Program-made: the position numbers and the translations under genes
Part shown: positions 55,352-64,000 of the stretch, piece after piece
Layout: each line of letters begins with the position of its first letter
Numbering within the stretch: position 1 is the first letter of the stretch
Notes under the pieces: generated by a model
Told to the model about the DNA's origin: nothing
Seen by the model: the letters and a program-made list of their open reading frames with translations, nothing else
Database searches by the model: none
DNA from: Peromyscus leucopus
Lineage: Eukaryota > Chordata > Mammalia > Rodentia > Cricetidae
NCBI RefSeq assembly: GCF_004664715.2
Contig: NC_051075.1
Coordinates: forward strand, 39,277,458-39,341,457
Direction of reading: 5' to 3'
Length of the DNA: 64,000 bases

Positions 55352-55589
55352 GATCCTTCCCCTTAATCTTGAGAAATGCTATGGCCATTCCTTAGGCGTA
55401 GTCTTTAGCTTTTGATAGAAAGCGCCAGGTTGGGTTTTGAGGTGCAGCACCTGCTACATTAGCAGGACGACATCCTGAATCTGCATAGTAACTGCTTCCG
55501 AGTAAAGGATGCAGAGATTATAGTCATCTCCCACAACATCCACCCATTGTCACGTTTCATTAACAGAGAAGTAGGTTCCTGGTCAGAAG

Positions 55590-55795
55590 TGATGATGTGT
55601 GATACTCGATGGTGTGTTCCATGCTATCATGTCATCTAGAATGTCCCCCAAAGCCTGCAAAGGCTTTGTCCTCAGCAAACAGGGAGGTGGTAGAACCTTT
55701 GAGCAGTGGTGCTAACAGGAAGAGGCTAGGTCATTGGGGAGCTCTCCTGAAGGGATTATTGGAAGCTGTTCTGCTCTTCCCTGCCCAACTTTGAC
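55590..55795 (+). repeat. MaLR-like LTR remnant
   Basis: AGAATGTCCCCCAAAGCCTG, GGAGGTGGTAGAACCTTTGA and AGGCTAGGTCATTGGGGAGC resemble the GTCCCCCAAA...GGTGGxACCTTT...GGTCAT order of MaLR LTRs in sense. Ends not defined. Confidence 0.4.
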
Positions 55796-56574
55796 AAAAA
55801 TGCATTGTGTTTAGTGCTTCAAGTATATTTGTATAACAGTGCCCCTTGAAATCAATTCCAGGTTGCCTGGATACCAAAGCAGCAGGAACCGTGTGATCTG
55901 CTCTTCCATGAGAGCCTCTCCTATCCCTCATCTCAGTCCCAGGAGGGGCTGTAGCTTTCCAACAGACCCGGACCTCTCCAGGTACCAGGCAGCTGGCTTT
56001 CCCAAACAACTCCCCAAACGTCTGGGTCTAAAACCTGAATGCCAGATGATACATTCTTGTTTGTTTCCACCAAGAAACTAAAGCTCTTGCCCAACCAATA
56101 AGAACCGTGGAAATAAATGCAGACAGCTCTAAGGTGAACATATGGAGACTGTTTTGTCAGGATTTGCTGCATAGCCAAGAAGTCACTAACCACTGAGCAG
56201 GGATGCTGAGCCTGGCAAGGGAAGCAGGAAAGCTTGGCAGAGAAGAACGAGGGAGGGCTTCATGGATGCTGGGGGGCGGGGCTTCGGCATCACAGAGCTG
56301 AAGGCAGGCTGAGTAGAAGCTACGTGATTACTTTCGGAGAGCTGATTTGACTTGCTCAGGTTGGTCCTGAGTTACTATCTCCTGGGGCAGATAGTAGAGA
56401 AGTAGGGGGTTACTGATAGAGTCCTGGCCATCCTGGGGAGACTGTTGAGGACCTTGTGGTTTGGCTTCCCAAGCTGGTTGTTGTAGATATTGAAGGTCAT
56501 TGTCTGTTTATATATTCAGGCTCAGAGAATAAGGAGCAGGGGTGAGTTTGAGGTCCCAGATACATACCTATTTG
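55796..56574. other. Unclassified single-copy stretch
   Basis: No repeat or gene recognised. Confidence 0.4.
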
Positions 56575-56839
56575 TTTTGAGAGTATTTTTATCTTTTTAG
56601 TTAGTGTGTTGAGTTTCATCATGTCATTTTCAAACATGATTTATTTGCTTTCATGGATCCTCTTTCCCATTCTTCTCCATCGTCCACCCCCGGCTCTTAT
56701 GCCCTTCTACCTCTAGCGGCTTTTGTCTGTTTTCACACTACATGTCCACCACCTTCTTCCCCCTCTTTCTCAGCACCATCCTTTCTTCTCTCATGGTCCC
56801 CTTCCCAGTTTCATGACTTATACTCCAGTGCATGCACGT

Positions 56840-56841
<2 letters not shown>

Positions 56842-56882
<41 letters not shown>
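56842..56882. repeat. (CA)n microsatellite
   Basis: About 20 CA units inside the antisense L1. Confidence 0.97.
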
Positions 56883-56885
<3 letters not shown>

Positions 56886-56898
56886 AAAGTTAGGATCT

Positions 56899-56980
56899 GG
56901 AGTTGGGAGTTTAACTCGGCAGTAGAATGATCGCCCACTAAGCAGGAGGCCCTGTGTTAAGTCCCCAGCTCCAAGGGCAG
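56899..56980 (+). repeat. ID SINE
   Basis: GAGTTGGGAGTTTAACTCGG (A box), GAATGATCGCCCACTAAGCA, GGAGGCCCTGTGTTAAGTCC and CCAGCTCC, then an A-rich tail. A complete ID core. Confidence 0.8.
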
Positions 56981-57572
56981 AGAAAAAGAGACAAAAACAC
57001 AAAATCTAGGCACTGTAGATGAGAAAGAACGTGTGGTGTTTGTTTTCCCAAGTCTGGGTTACCCCCTTTAATGTAATTCCACATTCACCCATTTTCCTGC
57101 AAATTTCGTAATTCATTTTTCTTTACAGCTGAATAGAATTCCATTGTGCATATCCACACACATCCATTCACCTGTTGATGTGTGTCTAAGCTGATCCCAT
57201 TTACTGGCTATTCTGAGTAGATTACGGCAGCAATAAATAGGGCAGTGGGTATACTGGGTAGATGTCAAGGTTACATACAGCTAAACATCCCAGAACTCAC
57301 AAAACAGCACAGTACAGCAAAAGAATCAAGTAATCGTTACTGTAAAATTTGTGTTAATTCTTTGAATGAATATCTGATTAAAATTCAACAAGAAAGGCAA
57401 TATTTCCTTATGTCAATGAATCTCAATGATAAACACAGCTATAAAAATTTGTGTGATGGTTTGTGTCATAGTTTCATTTATAAATTAGAAAAACTAACAA
57501 TCCTTTAAATAATAAAACAATAAAGGATGACTTTTGGCTTACCCATCCAATACACCCTTAAAAATAATTTCA

Positions 57573-58306
57573 ATGGTATGGTGGAGTGGGTGAGGGAGAG
57601 ATGCCCACCCCATGCTGCCTGTGGAGGGTGGGAGAGCTGGCCCTGAGGTCACCAGAGTGGGAGAGCTGGCCCTGCCCCTCACCAGCAGCAGCACTCAAGA
57701 ACCAACCCTGAGGGCATGAGAACAAAAGAACTGGCCTGCACCTTGCTGCAGGCTACAGTGGCCGAGCTATCTGGAGTAATGCTGGAGAGCTCACCCTGGA
57801 GGTGTCGGTGAGGGAAAGAGGTGGGCTGACCAACCCAGCTATCACCCAGGTCCAGAACCAGAGCTACAAGGTGGCCCACCCCAACATCCAACTCATCTAT
57901 GAACTGTGGAGCATGTGAAGGGGATGGACTTGTAGACCCAAAGCTGCAGGATCTCCATGACACAGGACAACAACAGGATATCCAAGAGGAGTCCCAGTGA
58001 GGGTCCAGCACTGATAGTGCAGCAGAAGCCAGAGGCCATGAATCAGATCAATGACTCATTGTAATGAACACTAGCAAGTAAAGCTGTATGGACTAAAAGG
58101 TGTACCGTGTGACTCACTGAGTCACACTACAGCTTCCATGCTGAGACTTTTTCTGTATGTTAGTCTGATTTTATTTTTTCATTTTTGTTTTGTTTTGAGG
58201 GGGAGGCAACAAGGGTAGAGATATGAAGGGACTTGGAGATGGATGGGATCAGAATGCACCATGTGAAACCCACAAAGAATCAATAAAAAAAATCAATATG
58301 ATGACC
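57573..58306 (+). mobile_element. 5'-truncated L1 (Lx-like 3' UTR) with 14-bp TSD
   Basis: The insert carries a GC-rich 3' UTR with GGGAGAGCTGGCCCTG twice (about 57630 and 57660), CTCACCCTGGAGGTGTCGGT, then GGGACTTGGAGATGGATGGG, ATGTGAAACCCACAAAGAAT and CAATAAAAAAAATC. An exact 14-bp duplication TAAAAATAATTTCA lies at 57559-57572 and 58307-58320, preceded on the left by TT to give the L1 endonuclease site TTAAAA. It contains no ORF2, only the untranslated end, and is about 734 bp. Confidence 0.92.
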
Positions 58307-58375
58307 TAAAAATAATTTCACTGAAGAATATTTGGTGACAAGAAAAATGACATATAACTAAATGTCACCTTGTTC

Positions 58376-58622
58376 TGAGTAATAGCCCCAAATTGGCATG
58401 TTGACACCTAGTCACCAAGGTGATCATGTTAAAAGGTAGAGCTCTTCGGACATAATTAGCTCATGAAGACTCTGTCCTTATTAACAGGATTAATGCCCTA
58501 TGGAAGAGACTACCATAGAGCAATGTGAAGATGTAGTTATCAGCAGCCATCTATGAATGAGAGAGCACACCCTCACAAAACACCCAATCTGTTAGTGCCT
58601 TGAATTTGCACTAAGGATGTCC
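58376..58622 (+). repeat. MaLR LTR (MLT1/MST-like), sense
   Basis: CATGTTGACACCTAGTCACC, AAGGTGATCATGTTAAAAGG, CATGAAGACTCTGTCCTTAT, TTAATGCCCTATGGAAGAG and TAGTGCCTTGAATTTGCACT follow the sense order of ancient MaLR LTRs. 3' end truncated. Confidence 0.75.
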
Positions 58623-58639
58623 TACAGTGTGTGTGTGGC

Positions 58640-58655
58640 GGGGGGGGGGGGGGGG
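58640..58655 (+). repeat. Homopolymer G run of 16
   Basis: Sixteen G in a GT-rich context with further GGG and GGGG tracts downstream to 58671, which is quadruplex-capable. Length is likely unstable. Confidence 0.9.
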
Positions 58656-58671
58656 TGTGCGGGTGTAGGGG

Positions 58672-58904
58672 TCACCTTGATTCTTACATGCTTCCTACAA
58701 GCTGAGGAATAGCTTTTTACCATATTGTGTTATGCTTAATTAATCCTAAAATAAAGCACTCCGTATCAGACTCCCAGAGTTGGAACCAACAACTGAGTCC
58801 TCTTGTGCCGAATCACCTTACCTCCTGCCTTGTCACTCTGCTGCCTGTGAAGGTCGCAGAGGGCCCCACCATGCCCCAGAGTCTTTTTCAAATTCACAGC
58901 TCCC
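58672..58904. other. Unclassified stretch
   Basis: May be the rest of the MaLR element (GTCACTCTGCTGCCTGTG) but too diverged to assign. Confidence 0.3.
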
Positions 58905-58910
58905 ATAAGA

Positions 58911-59302
58911 TGCTGTGGGAGGGTCTATATGGCAAATGTGTTGCTCTGATTGGTCAATAAATAAAACACTGACTGGCCAGTGGCTAGGCAGGAAGGATAG
59001 GCGGGACTAACAGAGAGGAGAAAAGAAAGAACAGGAAGGTGGAAGGAGTCACTGCCAGCCGCCACCATGACCAGCAGCATGTGAAGACGCCGGTAAGCCA
59101 CGAGCCACATGGCAAGGTATAGATTTATGGAAATGGATTAATTTAAGCTATAAGAACAGTTAGCAAGAAGCCTGCCACGGCCATACAGTTGGTAAGCAAT
59201 ATAAGTCTCTGTGTTTACTTGGTTGGGTCTGAGTGGCTGTGGGACTGGCGGGTGACAGAGATTTGTCCTGACTGTGGGCCAGGCAGGAAAACTCTAGCTA
59301 CA
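58911..59302 (+). mobile_element. Solo LTR, class II ERV (TGCTGTGGG family), sense
   Basis: It starts TGCTGTGGGA and ends CTCTAGCTACA, with an exact 6-bp duplication ATAAGA at 58905-58910 and 59303-59308. It is 392 bp. Landmarks: GCTCTGATTGGTCAATAAAT, AGTGGCTAGGCAGGAAGGAT, CTGCCAGCCGCCACCATGAC, AGCAATATAAGTCTCTGTGT, GGTTGGGTCTGAGTGGCTGT. The sequence is well preserved, so it is probably young. It is in inverted orientation to the related LTR at 46960-47373. Confidence 0.95.
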
Positions 59303-59329
59303 ATAAGACTTCCTACAGAGTGAATGGGA

Positions 59330-59625
59330 ACAGACTTCAGCATTAAAGTAAAAGTATACTATCCCAGTTGATCACAACCAGCAAAGATGTTAGTGGTCGA
59401 TGCTCATACAAAGCAACCTTAACCAAACTCAGTGAGTCACAAAAATACCATCACCCCCACCCCCACCAACACAAACAACAGCAGCAGGGCACCAAAGGAG
59501 GAGGGAAACATGGGGGAAAGAGAGGAGTCATTTGGAAGAGGCGGGAGATAACAGGCTAGGGATGACCAAAATGCATTAAGTGTATGTATGAAATCATCAG
59601 AGAATAAAGATTTAAACGTAATAGT
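59330..59625 (+). repeat. Rodent L1-like 3' end fragment
   Basis: GTTAGTGGTCGATGCTCATA, a C-rich segment, then GGAGGAGGGAAACATGGG, GGAGATAACAGGCTAGG, TGACCAAAATGCATTAAG and AAATCATCAGAGAATAAAG. The same purine-rich to AATAAA ending is seen at 13.3-13.56 kb. Confidence 0.45.
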
Positions 59626-60600
59626 TGAAACCTAAAACAAAGTTATTAAGCTCCAGGCTGCATTTCTGGGTGTTCATCTACTTCATGATTCTTCTAACAT
59701 AAGGTGCAGGGGGTCAGGGCTGTTTGTTGATTGACCCCAGAGCACTGGGGAGGACTGAAATGGAAGCTTTTTCCCTCTGCTCCCAATGACCCTTCACTAA
59801 ACAGTTTGCCTGCTCCGCAGGCATGTTTCCTTTTATATAGTAAAGATTTCCTACTCCTCTTTGTGATACTAGTTACTCATCTCTCACCCAGGAAACAGGG
59901 TAAGGATTAATACAGTTACTCCCATTGCTGTGTGTTCATAATTATTTAGTCTCCTCCTTTGTGGGCTATAATCCCACATGGTCCAGTCTTCAGCCATAGA
60001 TCCTGGCTCATAGAGTCTTGCTCTTTGTTCATGGCTCCTCCTGCCACACAAGGAAAATCCTGGTCTTGGCTTTCCCATGTAACTGAACATGGTCGTGTCT
60101 CCAAAAGAGGGAGCGGACTTTCAGAAAATGACATTAGACCTCTACCCATGAATAATACTTGACTTTTCAAAAGTAAACCTTGCTGGGGAAAATGAAGGAA
60201 AGCAGCTGATATCATTGGACAAATTATAGGGGAGACATTTCTGGTTCCTGGTCCCCTCTAAGCCTTGCATTCAGGGGCACCTGTCACAAAGCCTTTGAGC
60301 CTGGGATCCAGCACTACAGATCATGTTTCCATTCGGCTTCATGGGGACTCTCCATTTGCCTTTTGTCCCTTTAACAGATCTTGATTCTTTCTACACTGCT
60401 TTGGTCAGTGTATGGTGTTCAAATGGATCTCTATGATTTCTTTATTGTTATTTTCGATAGAATCATTTTATTGAGTGTATTATATGATTTTATATTAAAT
60501 ATAAAATGATTTATATTTTAAAATGTACAGGAATATTTCTGCTCAACCAATGTTCAATTGTTTGTGTGGGTCATTTTTTTTTTCTCAATGAACCATCTGT
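59626..60600. other. Unclassified single-copy stretch
   Basis: No repeat or gene recognised. 60.45-60.53 kb is very AT-rich. Confidence 0.4.
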
Positions 60601-60621
60601 TGTTTTTTTTTTTTTCCACAG

Positions 60622-60808
60622 CGAAGTAAATGAGGCCATTCTAATTTTTAAGTTCAAGGCTCTTTGTTACTTGTTTACAAGGATCTTCATGTGTGGACAT
60701 GACTACCATGCAAAATGTCCCCTCCTTTGTGTTTTCACACAATGCGCAGCAGACAGAGAGAGATCTTGTCCCGATGCCACGATCTGGAGAAATGGTGTGA
60801 ATCAATGA
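60622..60808 (+). other. Exon-like open segment after a strong acceptor (unproven)
   Basis: A 13-T tract then CCACAG ends at 60621, an excellent splice-acceptor pattern. The following frame stays open for 61 codons to a TGA. It contains CGHDYHAKC, which fits the C-x-H-x2-H-x2-C core of a RING-H2 finger. The expected upstream C-x2-C pair and a downstream C-x2-C pair are missing. No donor, polyadenylation signal or matching upstream exon is recognised. This could be a terminal exon, a dead exon or chance. Confidence 0.15.
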
Positions 60809-61122
60809 CTATGACAGGCTGTAGCGTTAGGATGATCACAGATGGCCCCAGAGTCCTGAGTGTCACTCTCTAGGTTTGCCTCCTGCAGCCATCCTTTTTA
60901 GGAAGGTAGGCTAGCACCCAGAACTCCAAAGGTTTAGAAATGTCCCACTGTTTGGCACTGCACCGTGGTCATTGCCACCTAACAACCTTCAATGGCAAAG
61001 TTGTTCCTATTACACGCAGCAGCAATTGGTCAGCTCAGAGATCTGTGCTGTCACAACGACACTCAGGGTAGGTCTCCCCACCTCAGTTAACCCAGTTAAG
61101 AAGCCCCCCCCCACAGGCCAAC
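60809..61122. other. Unclassified single-copy stretch
   Basis: No feature recognised. There is a 9-C run near 61104. Confidence 0.4.
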
Positions 61123-61518
61123 TGTGGTAGTTTGAATAGGAATGGCCCCCATAAGCTTGTATAGTTGAACACTTGATCATTAGGGAGGTGTACTACTTGG
61201 CAGAAATTAGGAAGTGTGGTCTTGTGGGAGTAGGTATGGCCTTGCTGGAGGAAGTACGTCACTTGCGGGTGGCTCTAGGGTTTCAAATGCTCAAGCCAGG
61301 TCCAGTGTTCCTTTCTTCCTGCTTTCTGAGGATCGGGATGTAGAACTCTCAGCTCTTTCTCCAGCATCATGTCTGCCTGCACGCCGCCACACTTCCCACC
61401 ATGATGATAACGGGCTAAACCTCTGAAACTGCAAGCAGGCCCGAATTCAATGCTTTCTTTAAAGAGAGTTGTCGAAGTCATGGTGTTTCTTCACAGCCCT
61501 AGAACATTGATGAAGACA
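61123..61518 (+). mobile_element. ORR1-type MaLR LTR (solo) with perfect TSD
   Basis: It starts TGTGGTAGTTTGAATAGGAA and continues TGTGGTCTTGTGGGAGTAGG, AAATGCTCAAGCCAGGTCC, GAACTCTCAGCTCTTTCTCC, ACTTCCCACCATGATGATAA and CATGGTGTTTCTTCACAGCC, ending GATGAAGACA. An exact 5-bp duplication CCAAC lies at 61118-61122 and 61519-61523, as expected for ERVL-MaLR. It is 396 bp. Confidence 0.95.
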
Positions 61519-62157
61519 CCAACCGAATCTAGACAATGCTTCATTGAGACTCTCTTCCTGGGTGGTTCTAGATTGTGTCAAGTTGACAACTAAAACTGAC
61601 CACCGGAGACTAACCTCAACAGTGCTGTAACATTTAGGAACAAATACAGAAAATGCCTGAGTTTTGCTGTCAGGTGGCTGAGGGAAATGGGGGGTTTTGA
61701 AAGCCTCTACTGGCAGAATGTGGGTGGGTAGCTTTACTTCTGGGGCTCCGTGTTCCTCTGGTGACATACATATACAGTGGCTTCCGGTGTTGGGCTGGAG
61801 CAGGCATGGGGTTATGTAAGCTCTGCTTTTAAATGGTCAGCTATTGCCTGCCATTGTAGCCCAGCCTCTCGTGTGCGTCTCAGACTGTGGTGTCTGAGCC
61901 TAGTCTCTGAGGCTGACTCCAGGAGTGCACAACACATAGACTGATTTCCTATCACTGTTCTTTAGATATCTCTCATTCACTCACTTGCTACTTTCCCAGT
62001 GTGGAAAAATTTCTTGTCTGCCACTGGCCTCCATTCTTTACTCTTCTTTGATCTCATTTATGGAAATAAGCATCAGAATTGAGATGAATGCATGCTAGAA
62101 GCCTGCTTTTCATGTGTGTCTTAAATCAACCATTGGTATGAGGAAAGTTAATTCGGT
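61519..62157. other. Unclassified single-copy stretch
   Basis: No repeat or gene recognised. Confidence 0.4.
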
Positions 62158-62280
62158 TTTAAAGATTTTTATATTATTATTTAAATTATGGGTATATATG
62201 TGTGTCTGGGGCTGGGCTTTATGTAGAGATATCCCCAGAGTCCAGAAGAAGGCAATGGGTCCCATGGAACTAGAGTTCTC
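62158..62280 (-). repeat. Truncated B3 SINE, antisense
   Basis: AAAGATTTTTATATTATTA, GGGTATATATGTGTGTCTGG, CCAGAGTCCAGAAGAAGGCA and TCCCATGGAACTAGAGTT. The tRNA-head side is missing. Confidence 0.65.
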
Positions 62281-62331
62281 TGTCTCCTCTCATCCTCACC
62301 CCCAACTTAGCTAGCAAGCTAACTAAGTAGT

Positions 62332-62672
62332 TATGGTAGTTTAGATGAGGATGGTCCCCAAAAGTTCATGTCTGAATACTTGGTTGCCAAGTTGGCGGAA
62401 CTGTTTGGGAAGGATTAAAATGTGCGATCTTGTTGGAGGAGGTGTGTCACTGGGTGTGGGCTTTGAGGTTTCAAAAGTCGGACACCATTCCCAGTGTGTA
62501 TTCTGCCTCCTGCTTGAGGTTTAAGACGTGAGCTCTCAGCTGGTCTTGTTGCCATTGACTTCTCTCAACCATCGTGGATTCTAACCCTACGGAATTACAA
62601 GACGAAGGACATACTTTCTGAGTTCTGTGGTAGTGGTATTTTATCACAGCTATAGAGAAAGTAACTAAGACA
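62332..62672 (+). mobile_element. ORR1/MT-type MaLR LTR
   Basis: It starts TATGGTAGTTTAGATGAGGA and continues GGTTGCCAAGTTGGCGGAAC, TCTTGTTGGAGGAGGTGTGT, GGGCTTTGAGGTTTCAAAAG and AGCTCTCAGCTGG, ending GAAAGTAACTAAGACA. It is about 341 bp. Flanks GTAGT and GCGGT are at best a decayed duplication. More diverged at its 3' half than the ORR1 at 61.1 kb. Confidence 0.85.
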
Positions 62673-63471
62673 GCGGTCAGTGAGACAAACAGACAAACAT
62701 TTGAGGAGATGACAAAGCAACAGTCTAAAAGCCCGTCCTAATAACTCATCCTGGCCTGGCCTGCTGCCTGCCATGTGAAAAGGACAGTCGTCTTCTTCTC
62801 CTTGAGGAATCAGTCCCCTTGTTGACCAGCCCATCTGTGTCAACTTTCCTGTCACGCTGTTTTATCTCTGATCCTGTTAAAGTATCCAGGTCTTCCCAAT
62901 CTTATTAGCTCTGTGGCCCTATTTGGGTGAGGTATAAAACCATTCTACAGCAATCACCAGGAAAAATTCATTAATAATTTGAAAACCAAGACTTCACCAG
63001 CAAATGCCCAACGTAGGTGAATTCGTAAGTGACGGTGTTGCCTGAAGTACAGAATATTGGCCGCCTGCGATGGGAAAAGCCTCCGGGGTGTAAGTGGCCC
63101 TTTCCCCTCCTTCCCTTCTTTCTCTTTTCTTTCCTCATCCTTGTCTTCATTTCAGATGAACAAGGGTTCTTGGGGCTTCTAAGAGTGAATGCAAGATCTG
63201 GGGACAGAAGGAGGAGCTCGGAGAGTCAAGTGTCCCTTCTGTTTAACAGAATGGACAGAGTTCAAAAACTGTCCAGAGAGCTAGAATAGAGGTTGTCAGC
63301 TGTGACCCATGGGATACTTGTATTCATTTCCCTGGGACATCTTTGTAAAATACACATTTCTAAGAGCTACACTAGACTACAACATCAAAATTGCTGGCAG
63401 TTCATCCCCAGGAGTCCAGATATTTAACCAGCCTCCCAAGTAATTTTGCTTTTTAGTGTGCTTGCTATATC
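62673..63471. other. Unclassified single-copy stretch
   Basis: No repeat or gene recognised. Confidence 0.4.
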
Positions 63472-63546
63472 TTCCTCCTCCTCATCATCATCCTCATCCT
63501 CCTCCTCATCATCATCAAATCATCCTCAGCAGCAGCAGCAGCAGCA
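63472..63546. repeat. (TCC/TCA)n(CAG)n trinucleotide tract
   Basis: CTCCTCATCATCATCC-type units followed by six CAG units at 63527-63545. Flanking frames are not coding, so the CAG run is not a polyglutamine exon as far as I can see. Confidence 0.92.
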
Positions 63547-64000
63547 CATGAGGGTGTGTGCCTCTCCTTGGGTACACACCAGAATTAGTCAGTACCTGCA
63601 TTTCTTCAGGGTTCTCAGGTGAGAGATGTTTACAGAGGCATTGGTGGAACACTGGTTTTCAGAATCATTGTGGCAACAGATGCTCTGAGTTTCCACAACG
63701 TGGACACATCGATCCAAACCACAGCTGTCCCAGAAGGGACTCCCTGCTGGGCCGGGACCACCAGTTAGAATTTCCTTGATAAGTATTTGGAATCATGTAC
63801 CCAATAACAATTGGGCTTTGGGAAATTTTGTTTGGGATCGTGCATAACCTGGTATTCCTTAGAATAATTTGGGTATGAAAAGGAGAAACCCTGCTTTCTC
63901 CTAAGCACCTAAGCACCTCCCCAACCACGAATTCTTTTTATGCCTGTGACTTCTGTCCAATCTCTTGGCACAAAATGTAAGAGGGGGCACCAAAAATCTT
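63547..64000. other. Unclassified single-copy stretch to window end
   Basis: No recognisable gene or repeat. The plus frame at 63558-63779 is domain-free. Confidence 0.4.

Larger units (their letters stand above)
56580..57245 (-). repeat. L1 3' end, antisense, with CA tract and ID inside
   Basis: Right part (57035-57245): TTTTCCTGCAAATTTCGTAA, TTTTTCTTTACAGCTGAATA, GAATTCCATTGTGCATATCC and GCAGCAATAAATAGGGCAGT are the reverse complement of the L1 ORF2 end. Left part: TTTCATCATGTCATTTTCAA and a C/T-rich run are the reverse of the purine-rich 3' UTR. The CA tract and the ID SINE separate the two parts. Confidence 0.75.

Noticed and set aside
57679..58011. 110-codon minus-strand frame
   Set aside because: It is antisense to the GC-rich L1 3' UTR bounded by a 14-bp target duplication.
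63527..63546. CAG run as a polyglutamine exon
   Set aside because: Only six units, no open reading frame of substance around it and no splice signals.

Overview
The window is 64 kb of rodent nuclear DNA. I could not support any functional protein-coding gene, rRNA or tRNA gene, CpG island or CRISPR array. The evidence for a rodent is a mixture of B1, B2/B3-type, B4 (tRNA head plus B1 body) and ID SINEs. It also carries rodent-type L1 3' UTRs, ORR1/MaLR LTRs, URR1-like hAT elements and many long CA/GT, GA and tetranucleotide microsatellites. Several class II LTR families match what I recall from hamsters, voles and deer mice better than house mouse, so a cricetid is the most likely source. That last step is inference from memory, not a search.

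Layout. 0-5 kb: unique sequence, then an old degraded L1 (about 1.8-4.8 kb). 5-9 kb: a B1, an old interspersed repeat, a B4, then 2.8 kb of nearly repeat-free DNA. 9-16 kb: an ancient MaLR LTR, a solo LTR with 6-bp target duplications, scattered SINEs, a 32-base C run and long GT/GA tracts. 16-18.5 kb: a 43-bp minisatellite and 2 kb of unique sequence. 18.6-30 kb: an L1-dominated block with two successive L1 3' UTR copies, nested B3, B4, MaLR and hAT insertions, a large GGA/GAA tract, and an old L1 split by an IAP-like LTR. 30-42 kb: mostly unique DNA with SINEs, a hAT element with a perfect 8-bp duplication and an L2. 42-48 kb: L1 3' UTR split by a solo LTR, then an antisense ERV remnant. 48-64 kb: unique stretches, a second ERV internal fragment, a second solo LTR of the 9.8-kb family, a 5'-truncated L1 with a 14-bp duplication, another solo LTR, and two ORR1/MaLR LTRs.

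The best-supported content is a set of insertions whose boundaries can be proved by exact target-site duplications: four solo LTRs (6 bp each), one hAT element (8 bp), one ORR1 LTR (5 bp) and one L1 (14 bp); a fifth class II LTR has a one-mismatch duplication. Together with nesting they give a relative chronology: L1 first, then SINEs and hAT, then class II LTRs. Open frames in the window are short, and most come from microsatellites or antisense repeats. A few exon-like or ORF-like stretches (33.35, 37.7, 48.0, 52.6 and 60.6 kb) are listed as unproven candidates. I found no undescribed functional system.
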